Source: Piromyces finnis
Taxonomy: Eukaryota > Neocallimastigomycota > Neocallimastigomycetes > Neocallimastigales > Neocallimastigaceae
NCBI GenBank assembly: GCA_002104945.1
Contig: MCFH01000017.1
Location: 800,660 to 864,659 of the forward strand
Direction of reading: 5' to 3'
DNA: 64,000 bases
Below are positions 37,558 to 51,107 of this stretch, piece by piece. How positions within the stretch are numbered: the first letter of the stretch is position 1; each line of letters begins with the position of its first letter. A program made the translations under genes and the position numbers. The notes beneath the pieces were generated by a model that worked only from the letters and a program-made list of their open reading frames with translations, ran no database searches and had not been told where the DNA came from.

Positions 37558-37748
37558 ATAGAAGAAAAATGGTCAATCCCGTAAATTTAAACTTAAACGT
37601 CCCAAAATTTCTAAGAAAGTTATATTCAATAAAAATAATTATCATATAATTATAATTATTTAATTCATACCTTCTTATCCGAAAAGCCAGAAGAAGTAAG
37701 TAATTTAGAAGAACATATTATTGAGGATATTCCAGAACATACTATTTA
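37558..37748 (+). pseudogene. Fragment of element-D-like pol, unit 2
   Basis: Same truncated fragment as in unit 1, by eye identical. Confidence 0.75.
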
Positions 37749-37949
37749 ATAAAATATTCTATTATTCAAAAATATATCGGTTAATGTATCAATTAAAAAT
37801 ATATGTAACCTTTTATTTTCTTGTTATCTAGTAATTGATTTTTTTAATATAATCATTTATTACTTGAATAAAAATTGGGTATAATATATTCTAGTAATTT
37901 TAATTAAAGTAAGAAAGCCACTATTATACTAAAGTATAGTAATTGTATT

Positions 37950-39065
<1,116 letters not shown>

Positions 39066-39123
39066 TATTACTTTAATAAAATAAAATTATTACTTTGATA
39101 AAACAAAAAAAAAATTAAAAGTA

Positions 39124-39195
39124 AGGGGCGTTCCGGATTTGAACCGAAGACCTATTGATCTGCAGTCAATTGCTCTACCGCTGAGCTAACACCCC
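39124..39195 (-). tRNA. tRNA-Cys(GCA), unit 2
   Basis: Identical to the unit 1 gene. An LTR-E tip begins 13 bp upstream at 39209. Confidence 0.95.
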
Positions 39196-39208
39196 ACTTT
39201 TGTTATTT

Positions 39209-39260
39209 TGTCACAATAACATATATAAAAATTTAAAAAATTTGGACACATGGAAAAAAT
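39209..39260 (+). repeat. LTR-E tip, unit 2
   Basis: About 52 bp of LTR-E start, as in unit 1. Confidence 0.8.
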
Positions 39261-40290
39261 TGTCACGAATACTAGTGAAATTACAATTTCAAGATCACTT
39301 GGAATTGTGAAATCACTTATGAAAATTCAAAATCAACAAATATTTTATTTTCAAATAAATTATAAAATTTTATTAAGAAATATTTAAAAATTTAGAAAAG
39401 GTTAAAATATGACCTTAACCCTTAATAATTTTTATAATAAATAACTTTAACCCTTATCGTTAAAATGGAATAAGAAAAAACACGCGTATCTCCTCAACGA
39501 ATGACGATTTTTGAATAATAATATTTTGGTTATAATTAAGTTCGTTAGAAAGCCACGCTCGAGACAAACAACATATCTTAAAATCAGGTCAATATCTCTG
39601 CTGGTTCACGAGATATTTCAATTTAAAGATATTTTGTTAGTAATGATTAATTGTTTATTCAGAGAATGATCACCCCTGATGTATTGACATAAATCATTCA
39701 CCCAAAAGGATATAAATTATTGTTTTAATTAAATTAAAATTATTTTCCGGAATTAATTAACTTTATTTTATAATAATTATTTCAATAACATAACTTATAA
39801 TCTTTGAATTAAAAGATTATAATTATTAAAATTATATGCAATGAATTATATTATAATTAAGAAATAATTAATATTATAAATATATAAACAATAGTTATTT
39901 TTAATAATTAGTAATAAGTCTTAAGTTAGTTTTAGTATTATAAAATATATTATGAATATAATCATGTACTAAAAAGTTATTTTAGTATTAAATGTAAAAT
40001 TACAAATAGTATAAATAGTTTAGAATAGTTTTATGAATTAAATCTTTGTAAAGATTATTATCTTATTAATACTTAATAAGTATTACTATTAAATAATCTT
40101 ATTATTATATATATTCTTTAAATAAAATAAAAAGGAATTATTTTAACTATAATACATAATATAATTATTCATTTATAAATCAATTAAGATTATTTTAATA
40201 AAACATTTTTTTTCTAACCTAGTTATCTTTTAACCTTTTATTTAATTTGATATTTTAATATTAAATTATAAGTTTAGTAAAACTTTTACA
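39261..40290 (+). repeat. LTR-B (second of unit 2)
   Basis: Same junctions as in unit 1, without target duplication. Confidence 0.85.
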
Positions 40291-40851
40291 TGTTATCTTA
40301 TATTGTTTTATCTCGACAGCTATTGTACGAGCTTTAACAATATCTACTAGTTTTATTAATTTATTTTAAGTTATTTTATAGTTTTAATAGTTTTATTATT
40401 TTAATAATATTTATATAGAATAATAACACCAGATTTATTCTATAAAATATTATTTATTATTAACACAATAATTACAAATTAGACAAGTTTAATTTCGTTT
40501 TTATATTTTCTTTTATTTATTGTTCTTACGCTCTTTTTAACAATAATTTTTATTATATAAAAACTTATTTTTGTCTTTTAAATATTATTATGTATTCACT
40601 AATTAATTATATTAACTATTATTAAAATTTAACTTATTATTAATAATCTAAGTCTTCTCATTTTCTACTAAAAATTATTATTATTCTTTATATTAAAAAT
40701 GATTTTTATAATATATAAATTTATAAAATATTTGATTTTATGTAAATTATATTTTTGTACTAAACTATATAAAATTATTTAATAATTATTTTTATAATAA
40801 AATATTCTACTAATATCAAATGTATAATATATTTATAATTATTATTTATCA
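40291..40851 (+). repeat. LTR-F, unit 2
   Basis: 561 bp, as in unit 1. Confidence 0.75.
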
Positions 40852-40855
40852 ACCT

Positions 40856-41990
40856 TGATACGCTACTCATATAAAAACATGATATAAACTAGCTGAATAA
40901 ACACGACTTAACCCATAGTAACTTATAATAAAAATAAACAATAATAATCCTTAAAAATGAATGAATAATAATTTTATGAAAATATAACCCTTTCTTTAAA
41001 TAAATAATATTATCTTTATTATATAATAAATTCTGAGTAAAAACGACCTAATAGTGATAATAATAAAATAAATTATTAAATAAAATAAATTATTAAATAA
41101 AATAAAACGACTTAATCCAATAATGTACTAAAATAATAAAATAATAATAAATAAATAAAAATGAATAAATAAACTAAAAATAAAATGATATACATCAAAT
41201 TATTAATTCTAGTGTTTATCCAAGTGTTCTTTAGAAATACTCTTAAACTTATAAATTAAAAAAATAACTAATTGAGTAATTATTACTAAAATGACAAACT
41301 TAAAACCTGGAAATAGAACAATAATAACAATTCCAAAGATAAAATACAGAACTCTTTTATGTTTCTGTATAAAATGAGTGTTTATAATAATTGATACTTT
41401 TAATATTTTAATTTTGTTAAATTTTTATTTTAATTTTATTTTAATTTTATTTTAATATTATTTTAATTTTAAATTTTAATTATTTTATTCAAGGTATTAT
41501 ACATTTAATGATAGTCAATGATAATTTATAATAATTTTTCTAAATTTAAACATTTTGAAGTAATAAGAAAATCAAATAAGTAATATTCTATAATATTTTA
41601 TAATACTAAGACATAATTTTAATTTATTCTTTTAATTTTAATAAATAATAGCAATAGTAATAATAATATTTAATAGTTAAAAATAATAATACATGTAATA
41701 AATGAAAATGTATAAAAGGAAGATAAAATTCTTCTTTATAAAAAGGGGGACAATAAATAGAGAATAAAAAAGACAATAAACAGATAATAAATAAATTATA
41801 GAAATAGAATATAATAAAGATTTAATTTAAAACATAATAAGAGTTTATTTTCGAGTTTTGAGTGATTTATTTGTTAATTATAAAACATATTTTTATTTTA
41901 TTTTAAATTTATTGTTTCATCATAATAATATAGAATTTATTATTTATTAAAAACATTATATTATTCACAAATATATCGGTCAACGCATCA
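40856..41990 (+). repeat. LTR-C, unit 3
   Basis: 1135 bp, same flanks as in unit 2. Confidence 0.88.
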
Positions 41991-42045
41991 ACCCTGATAA
42001 ATAATAATTATAAATATATTATAAATTTGATATTAGTAGAAAATT

Positions 42046-43072
42046 TGTCACGAATACTAGTGAAATCTACAATTTCAAGATCACTTGAAATTGTGAAATT
42101 ACTTATAAAATTTCAAAATCAATAATATTTTATTTTCAAATAAATTATAAAATTATATTAAGAAATATTTAAAAAATTTAGAAAAGGTTAAGATATGACC
42201 TTAACCCTTAATAAAATTTATAATAAATAACTTTAACCCTTATCGTCAAAATTAAATAAGGAAAAACACGCGTATCTCCTTAACGAATAGCGATTTTTGA
42301 ATAATGGTTGGGAGATTGTGGGTTCGTTAGAAAGTCACGCTCGAGATAAACAACATATCTTAAAATCAGGTCAATATCTCTGCTGGTTCACGAGATATTT
42401 CAATTTAAAGATATTTTGTTAGTAATGATTAATTGTTTATTCAGAGAATGATCACCCCTGATGTATTGACATAAATCATTCACCCAAAAGGATATAAATT
42501 ATTGTTTTAATTAAATTAAAATTATTTTCCGGAATTAATTAACTTTATTTTATAATAATTATTTCAATAACATAACTTATAATCTTTGAATTAAAAGATT
42601 ATAATTATTAAAATTATATGCAATGAATTATATTATAATTAAGAAATAATTAATATTATAAATATATAAACAATAGTTATTTTTAATAATTAGTAATAAG
42701 TCTTAAGTTTAGTTTTAGTATTATAAAATATATTATGAATATAATCATGTATTAAAAAGTTATTTTATTATTAAATGTAAAATTACAATTAGTATAAATA
42801 GTTTAGAATAATTTTATGAAATTAAATCTTTGTAAAGATTATTATCTTATTAATACTTAATAAGTATTATTATTAAATAATCTTATTATTATATATATTA
42901 TTTAAATAAAATAAAAGAAATTATTTTAACCATAATACATAACTTAATTATTCATTTATAAAGCAATTAAGATTATTTTAATAAAACATTTTTTTTCTAA
43001 CCTAGTTATCTTTAATCTTTTATTTAATTTAATATTTTAATATTAAATTATAAGTTTAGTAAAACTTTTACA
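42046..43072 (+). repeat. LTR-B (first of unit 3)
   Basis: Same position and aaatt flanks as in units 1 and 2. Confidence 0.9.
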
Positions 43073-43126
43073 AAATTTTATTATAAAATAATTATTAAAT
43101 AATTTTATATAGTTTAGTACAAAAAT

Positions 43127-43317
43127 AGAAGAAAAATGGTCAATCCCGTAAATTTAAACTTAAACGTCCCAAAATTTCTAAGAAAGTTATATTCAATAAA
43201 AATAATTATCATATAATTATAATTATTTAATTCATACCTTCTTATCCGAAAAGCCAGAAGAAGTAAGTAATTTAGAAGAACATATTATTGAGGATATTCC
43301 AGAACATACTATTTAAT
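43127..43317 (+). pseudogene. Fragment of element-D-like pol, unit 3
   Basis: Same truncated fragment as in units 1 and 2. Confidence 0.75.
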
Positions 43318-43517
43318 AAAATATTCTATTATTCAAAAATATATCGGTTAATGTATCAATTAAAAATATATGTAACCTTTTATTTTCTTGTTATCTAGTA
43401 ATTGATTTTTTTAATATAATCATTTATTACTTGAATAAAAATTGGGTATAATATATTCTAGTAATTTTAATTAAAGTAAGAAAGCCACTATTATACTAAA
43501 GTATAGTAATTGTATTC

Positions 43518-43992
43518 GACTTTCAATGGGATACCGAGTCAAAAATCAAATTTTTGTCATGGGATAAAATTATGATCTCCATTAGTTGCGCTGACCCTCA
43601 TGGTCTGTCTTATAGTTTCTTCAACATTGACGCTCTTAACTGTTGCTTCAAACCTTTTGAACATTGACCATTGCTAGCCATTAACATAAGACATTATTTT
43701 GGTTAGAAGTTCCGCTGTTACCGTCAAGAATGGTGTTCCTTCGTAAGTGCCCGATTGAATCTGACACTTGCAAAGTTCTTTCCATTCCCTTGAATTGAAA
43801 TTGATATTGTTAAAATTTCTTTCCTCAAGAAGGAATTAAAATATTTTATTGTACACATTAAAATAATCATACACATTAATATTCACCGGATTATTAGAAC
43901 TATTACTATTATTAACTAAATTACTATCTAAATTATAATTGTTATCTTCACTATAGCTATTATTAATAATATATTAAAATTATTATTAAAAC

Positions 43993-44054
<62 letters not shown>

Positions 44055-44634
44055 TATTATTATTATTATATTATTATTATTATTATTATTATTATATTAT
44101 TATTATTATTATTGTTGATAGGACTGTTGGAATATCCACTTCTTGCTTTCAATAGGCAAGTAGAAACCCAAAAAAAATTTGAGTACTCATAATATAATTT
44201 AATAAAATCTTTAGTTTCAATAAATTTATTATCATCATAATATTACGCTTTGATTGAATTTCCTTTGAGATCTTTCCAATAAAAGTTTTTAACTGATTTA
44301 GCATCTCCATGCTTCTTTAATTTTTTATCAAGAGTCCTACATAATTCCATGTATACCATGTATATTTTCTAAATTTAGGAATGTAATTGACAAGGTATGA
44401 AATAATACATTTTGAGTTTTTCTACTTGTTAAAACATCTAATCTGAGCTAATGCGCATTTTGCTAACAATGAATGAATATTCATATCTTCTGAAATAGAG
44501 TATATATATATAAACAATACAGCTTTATGAACACCGGCTATAATTAGGAGAATAGAGGAAAGCCGACTTGACTTCATTATTACTAATATCTTAGCTGGTG
44601 TCTCATTCATCAAACATAAGGGTAATGGCAAAAT
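43518..44634 (-). pseudogene. LINE 3' fragment, unit 3
   Basis: Same remnant. Its (TTA)n tract (about 43996-44113) has three tatatta interruptions, differing from units 1 and 2. Confidence 0.6.
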
Positions 44635-44692
44635 TATTACTTTAATAAAATAAAATTATTACTTTGATAAAACAAAAAAAAAATTAAAAGTA

Positions 44693-44764
44693 AGGGGCGT
44701 TCCGGATTTGAACCGAAGACCTATTGATCTGCAGTCAATTGCTCTACCGCTGAGCTAACACCCC
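44693..44764 (-). tRNA. tRNA-Cys(GCA), unit 3
   Basis: Identical to the unit 1 gene. An LTR-E tip begins 13 bp upstream at 44778. Confidence 0.95.
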
Positions 44765-44777
44765 ACTTTTGTTATTT

Positions 44778-44830
44778 TGTCACAATAACATATATAAAAA
44801 TTTAAAAAATTTGGACACATGGAAAAAAAT
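44778..44830 (+). repeat. LTR-E tip, unit 3
   Basis: As in units 1 and 2, one A longer before the LTR-B junction. Confidence 0.8.
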
Positions 44831-45861
44831 TGTCACGAATACTAGTGAAATTACAATTTCAAGATCACTTGGAATTGTGAAATCACTTATGAAAATTCAA
44901 AATCAACAAATATTTTATTTTCAAATAAATTATAAAATTTTATTAAGAAATATTTAAAAATTTAGAAAAGGTTAAAATATGACCTTAACCCTTAATAATT
45001 TTTATAATAAATAACTTTAACCCTTATCGTTAAAATGGAATAAGAAAAAACACGCGTATCTCCTCAACGAATGACGATTTTTGAATAATAATATTTTGGT
45101 TATAATTAAGTTCGTTAGAAAGCCACGCTCGAGACAAACAACATATCTTAAAATCAGGTCAATATCTCTGCTGGTTCACGAGATATTTCAATTTAAAGAT
45201 ATTTTGTTAGTAATGATTAATTGTTTATTCAGAGAATGATCACCCCTGATGTATTGACATAAATCATTCACCCAAAAGGATATAAATTATTGTTTTAATT
45301 AAATTAAAATTATTTTCCGGAATTAATTAACTTTATTTTATAATAATTATTTCAATAACATAACTTATAATCTTTGAATTAAAAGATTATAATTATTAAA
45401 ATTATATGCAATGAATTATATTATAATTAAGAAATAATTAATATTATAAATATATAAACAATAGTTATTTTTAATAATTAGTAATAAGTCTTAAGTTTAG
45501 TTTTAGTATTATAAAATATATTATGAATATAATCATGTACTAAAAAGTTATTTTAGTATTAAATGTAAAATTACAAATAGTATAAATAGTTTAGAATAGT
45601 TTTATGAATTAAATCTTTGTAAAGATTATTATCTTATTAATACTTAATAAGTATTACTATTAAATAATCTTATTATTATATATATTCTTTAAATAAAATA
45701 AAAAGGAATTATTTTAACTATAATACATAATATAATTATTCATTTATAAATCAATTAAGATTATTTTAATAAAACATTTTTTTTCTAACCTAGTTATCTT
45801 TTAACCTTTTATTTAATTTGATATTTTAATATTAAATTATAAGTTTAGTAAAACTTTTACA
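44831..45861 (+). repeat. LTR-B (second of unit 3)
   Basis: Same junctions as in unit 1. Confidence 0.85.
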
Positions 45862-46422
45862 TGTTATCTTATATTGTTTTATCTCGACAGCTATTGTACG
45901 AGCTTTAACAATATCTACTAGTTTTATTAATTTATTTTAAGTTATTTTATAGTTTTAATAGTTTTATTATTTTAATAATATTTATATAGAATAATAACAC
46001 CAGATTTATTCTATAAAATATTATTTATTATTAACACAATAATTACAAATTAGACAAGTTTAATTTCGTTTTTATATTTTCTTTTATTTATTGTTCTTAC
46101 GCTCTTTTTAACAATAATTTTTATTATATAAAAACTTATTTTTGTCTTTTAAATATTATTATGTATTCACTAATTAATTATATTAACTATTATTAAAATT
46201 TAACTTATTATTAATAATCTAAGTCTTCTCATTTTCTACTAAAAATTATTATTATTCTTTATATTAAAAATGATTTTTATAATATATAAATTTATAAAAT
46301 ATTTGATTTTATGTAAATTATATTTTTGTACTAAACTATATAAAATTATTTAATAATTATTTTTATAATAAAATATTCTACTAATATCAAATGTATAATA
46401 TATTTATAATTATTATTTATCA
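45862..46422 (+). repeat. LTR-F, unit 3
   Basis: 561 bp, as in unit 1. Confidence 0.75.
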
Positions 46423-46426
46423 ACCT

Positions 46427-47561
46427 TGATACGCTACTCATATAAAAACATGATATAAACTAGCTGAATAAACACGACTTAACCCATAGTAACTTATAAT
46501 AAAAATAAACAATAATAATCCTTAAAAATGAATGAATAATAATTTTATGAAAATATAACCCTTTCTTTAAATAAATAATATTATCTTTATTATATAATAA
46601 ATTCTGAGTAAAAACGACCTAATAGTGATAATAATAAAATAAATTATTAAATAAAATAAATTATTAAATAAAATAAAACGACTTAATCCAATAATGTACT
46701 AAAATAATAAAATAATAATAAATAAATAAAAATGAATAAATAAACTAAAAATAAAATGATATACATCAAATTATTAATTCTAGTGTTTATCCAAGTGTTC
46801 TTTAGAAATACTCTTAAACTTATAAATTAAAAAAATAACTAATTGAGTAATTATTACTAAAATGACAAACTTAAAACCTGGAAATAGAACAATAATAACA
46901 ATTCCAAAGATAAAATACAGAACTCTTTTATGTTTCTGTATAAAATGAGTGTTTATAATAATTGATACTTTTAATATTTTAATTTTGTTAAATTTTTATT
47001 TTAATTTTATTTTAATTTTATTTTAATATTATTTTAATTTTAAATTTTAATTATTTTATTCAAGGTATTATACATTTAATGATAGTCAATGATAATTTAT
47101 AATAATTTTTCTAAATTTAAACATTTTGAAGTAATAAGAAAATCAAATAAGTAATATTCTATAATATTTTATAATACTAAGACATAATTTTAATTTATTC
47201 TTTTAATTTTAATAAATAATAGCAATAGTAATAATAATATTTAATAGTTAAAAATAATAATACATGTAATAAATGAAAATGTATAAAAGGAAGATAAAAT
47301 TCTTCTTTATAAAAAGGGGGACAATAAATAGAGAATAAAAAAGACAATAAACAGATAATAAATAAATTATAGAAATAGAATATAATAAAGATTTAATTTA
47401 AAACATAATAAGAGTTTATTTTCGAGTTTTGAGTGATTTATTTGTTAATTATAAAACATATTTTTATTTTATTTTAAATTTATTGTTTCATCATAATAAT
47501 ATAGAATTTATTATTTATTAAAAACATTATATTATTCACAAATATATCGGTCAACGCATCA
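46427..47561 (+). repeat. LTR-C, unit 4
   Basis: 1135 bp, same flanks as in units 2 and 3. Confidence 0.88.
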
Positions 47562-47616
47562 ACCCTGATAAATAATAATTATAAATATATTATAAATTTG
47601 ATATTAGTAGAAAATT

Positions 47617-48643
47617 TGTCACGAATACTAGTGAAATCTACAATTTCAAGATCACTTGAAATTGTGAAATTACTTATAAAATTTCAAAATCAATAATATT
47701 TTATTTTCAAATAAATTATAAAATTATATTAAGAAATATTTAAAAAATTTAGAAAAGGTTAAGATATGACCTTAACCCTTAATAAAATTTATAATAAATA
47801 ACTTTAACCCTTATCGTCAAAATTAAATAAGGAAAAACACGCGTATCTCCTTAACGAATAGCGATTTTTGAATAATGGTTGGGAGATTGTGGGTTCGTTA
47901 GAAAGTCACGCTCGAGATAAACAACATATCTTAAAATCAGGTCAATATCTCTGCTGGTTCACGAGATATTTCAATTTAAAGATATTTTGTTAGTAATGAT
48001 TAATTGTTTATTCAGAGAATGATCACCCCTGATGTATTGACATAAATCATTCACCCAAAAGGATATAAATTATTGTTTTAATTAAATTAAAATTATTTTC
48101 CGGAATTAATTAACTTTATTTTATAATAATTATTTCAATAACATAACTTATAATCTTTGAATTAAAAGATTATAATTATTAAAATTATATGCAATGAATT
48201 ATATTATAATTAAGAAATAATTAATATTATAAATATATAAACAATAGTTATTTTTAATAATTAGTAATAAGTCTTAAGTTTAGTTTTAGTATTATAAAAT
48301 ATATTATGAATATAATCATGTATTAAAAAGTTATTTTATTATTAAATGTAAAATTACAATTAGTATAAATAGTTTAGAATAATTTTATGAAATTAAATCT
48401 TTGTAAAGATTATTATCTTATTAATACTTAATAAGTATTATTATTAAATAATCTTATTATTATATATATTATTTAAATAAAATAAAAGAAATTATTTTAA
48501 CCATAATACATAACTTAATTATTCATTTATAAAGCAATTAAGATTATTTTAATAAAACATTTTTTTTCTAACCTAGTTATCTTTAATCTTTTATTTAATT
48601 TAATATTTTAATATTAAATTATAAGTTTAGTAAAACTTTTACA
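47617..48643 (+). repeat. LTR-B (first of unit 4)
   Basis: Same position and aaatt flanks as in units 1-3. Confidence 0.9.
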
Positions 48644-48698
48644 AAATTTTATTATAAAATAATTATTAAATAGTTTTATATAGTTTAGAAAAAAAATA

Positions 48699-48893
48699 GA
48701 AGAAAAATGGTCAATCCCGTAAATTTAAACTTAAACGTCCCAAAATTTCTAAGAAAGTTATATTTAATAAAAATAATTATGAATCATATAATTATAATTA
48801 TTTAATTCATACCTTCTTATCCGAAAAGCCAGAAGAAGTAAGTAATTTAGAAGAACATATTATTGAGGATATTCTAGAACATACTATTTAATA
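48699..48893 (+). pseudogene. Fragment of element-D-like pol, unit 4
   Basis: Slightly longer than in units 1-3: it keeps five bases (aattatgaatcatata) that bring it closer to intact element D, consistent with unit 4 being nearer the ancestral state. Confidence 0.75.
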
Positions 48894-49089
48894 AAATATT
48901 CTATTATTCAAAAATATATCGGTTAATGTATCAATTAAAAATATATGTAACCTTTTATTTTCTTGTTATCTAGTAATTGATTTTTTTAATATAATCATTT
49001 ATTACTTGAATAAAAATTGGGTATAATATATTCTAGTAATTTTAATTAAAGTAAGAAAGCCACTATTATACTAAAGTATAGTAATTGTA

Positions 49090-49567
49090 TTCGACTTTCA
49101 ATGGGATACCGAGTCAAAAATCAAATTTTTGTCATGGGATAAAATTATGATCTCCATTAGTTGCGCTGACCCTCATGGTCTGTCTTATAGTTTCTTCAAC
49201 ATTGACGCTCTTAACTGTTGCTTCAAACCTTTTGAACATTGACCATTGCTAGCCATTAACATAAGACATTATTTTGGTTAGAAGTTCCGCTGTTACCGTC
49301 AAGAATGGTGTTCCTTCGTAAGTGCCCGATTGAATCTGACACTTGCAAAGTTCTTTCCATTCCCTTGAATTGAAATTGATATTGTTAAAATTTCTTTCCC
49401 CAAGAAGGAATTAAAATATTTTATTTCACACATTAAAATAATCATACACATTAATATTCACCGGATTATTAGAACTATTACTATTATTAACTAAATTACT
49501 ATCTAAATTAGAATTGTTATCTTCACTATAGCTATTATTAATAATATATTAAAATTATTATTAAAAC

Positions 49568-49646
<79 letters not shown>

Positions 49647-50306
49647 GTTGATAGGACTGTTGGAATTGCATTGACTAAAAAATTTAATAATTTGGACTAT
49701 GGATTTGTAATATTTAATATGGATATCTCTAAATGTTGGACAATCTAATAATCAATGTTTAATATTTTGATAACCACTCTTGCAACATGGACAGTAGTTT
49801 GGTCAAACTGGATCAACAAAATTAGCAGACTTTGCAACTCTCTAGCATCCAACTTATATCCACTTCTTGCTTTCAATAGGCAAGTAGAAACCCAAAAAAA
49901 ATTTGAGTACTCATAATATAATTTAATAAAATCTTTAGTTTCAATAAATTTATTATCATCATAATATTACGCTTTGATTGAATTTCCTTTGAGATCTTTC
50001 CAATAAAAGTTTTTAACTGATTTAGCATCTCCATGCTTCTTTAATTTTTTATCAAGAGTCCTACATAATTCCATGTATACCATATATTTTCTAAATTTAG
50101 GAATGTAATTGACAAGGTATGAAATAATACATTTTGAGTTTTTCTACTTGTTAAAACATCTAATCTGAGCTAATGCGCATTTTGCTAACAATGAATGAAT
50201 ATTCATATCTTCTGAAATAGAGTATATATATATAAACAATACAGCTTTATGAACACCGGCTATAATTAGGAGAATAGAGGAAAGCCGACTTGACTTCATT
50301 ATTACT

Positions 50307-50339
<33 letters not shown>

Positions 50340-50930
50340 TTCCGAGTGCATTTCTCCCATCGATCGGAGTTAGCTCCAATGGTGGTTCTTAGAGAAACGT
50401 TGGCTCATTCCTATTGCTAGGTGGTTGTGACCCTCCTGGTCTGTCATACTGTTTCTTCAGCTTCGACGCTCACTTAATCCATGTACATTAGATGCATGTC
50501 GTTGTACGATATTTCACAACTACAATGCTAAGCCTCTTATAGTCAATTTGATCACGTGTCAACCACCCCCTAATGTTTACACTTAAATTGATTAAGGAAT
50601 ATTGTGTGTTTTTGGCATAGCCTAAGTCACCACTTATTAAGTTCTAATTTGGAATGTACCATGTACACTAGACCCTCTCAGGCCGGCTAGACGAGTGTTA
50701 TTATCATAGTAGTAAATTAGAAAGTTCTTTTATACTTACCTGAATATCATAACCCAACCCATGACAAACCCAATGGGAAAATCCACAGGCACTGACATCT
50801 GCGGGGTCAAACCAGAAGCCTTATGTATACTAAGGCAACGCCTTAACAACCAGGATAAAAACTGGAACGACTCATTATTACTAATATCTTAGCTGGTGTC
50901 TCATTCATCAAACATAAGGGTAACGGCAAA
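49090..50930 (-). pseudogene. LINE 3' fragment, unit 4, with zinc-finger remnant and SINE insertion
   Basis: This copy keeps about 191 bp (49667-49857) missing from units 1-3. On the minus strand it continues from KARSGYKLDARELQSL and, with one frame change and two stops, shows YCPCCKSGYQNIKH then LLDCPTFRDIHI. That is the C-P-x-C...H-x-L-L-x-C-P pattern seen after the RT of many LINEs. The poly-Asn tract follows. A 563-bp SINE splits the fragment at 50309-50871. It is dead: multiple stops and shifts, no RT catalytic core. Confidence 0.68.
50296..50884 (-). mobile_element. SINE, tRNA-derived, with 13-bp target duplications
   Basis: The body is 50309-50871 (563 bp). It is absent from units 1-3 and flanked by tcattattactaa on both sides (50296-50308, 50872-50884). 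On the minus strand the head is tRNA-like: A-box-like TGGTTGTTAAGG (50852-50841), a GCCTTA/TAAGGC stem with a 7-nt loop, and B-box-like GGTTTGACCCC (50813-50803). The 3' end is a 28-nt A tail (T run 50309-50336). Long target duplications and an A tail mean LINE-driven insertion. It does not code for protein. Confidence 0.85.
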
Positions 50931-50968
50931 ATTATTACTTTGATAAAACAAAAAAAAAATTAAAAGTA

Positions 50969-51040
50969 AGGGGCGTTCCGGATTTGAACCGAAGACCTAT
51001 TGATCTGCAGTCAATTGCTCTACCGCTGAGCTAACACCCC
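50969..51040 (-). tRNA. tRNA-Cys(GCA), unit 4
   Basis: Same gene body as in units 1-3. Here the end of the element E 3' LTR lies 12 bp upstream (51053), in the opposite orientation to the LTR-E tips of units 1-3. Confidence 0.95.
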
Positions 51041-51052
51041 ACTTTTATTATT

Positions 51053-51107
51053 TGTCAAAAAGCGATTTTTTTATTAAAGAAAAGTGTGGTAAGCACACTA
51101 GTTATAT
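51053..51107 (-). repeat. 3' LTR of element E, distal fragment
   Basis: 55 bp, tgtcaaaaagcg...gttatat, matching 25697-25750. Element D starts right after the pentamer tatat (51103-51107). Confidence 0.88.
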
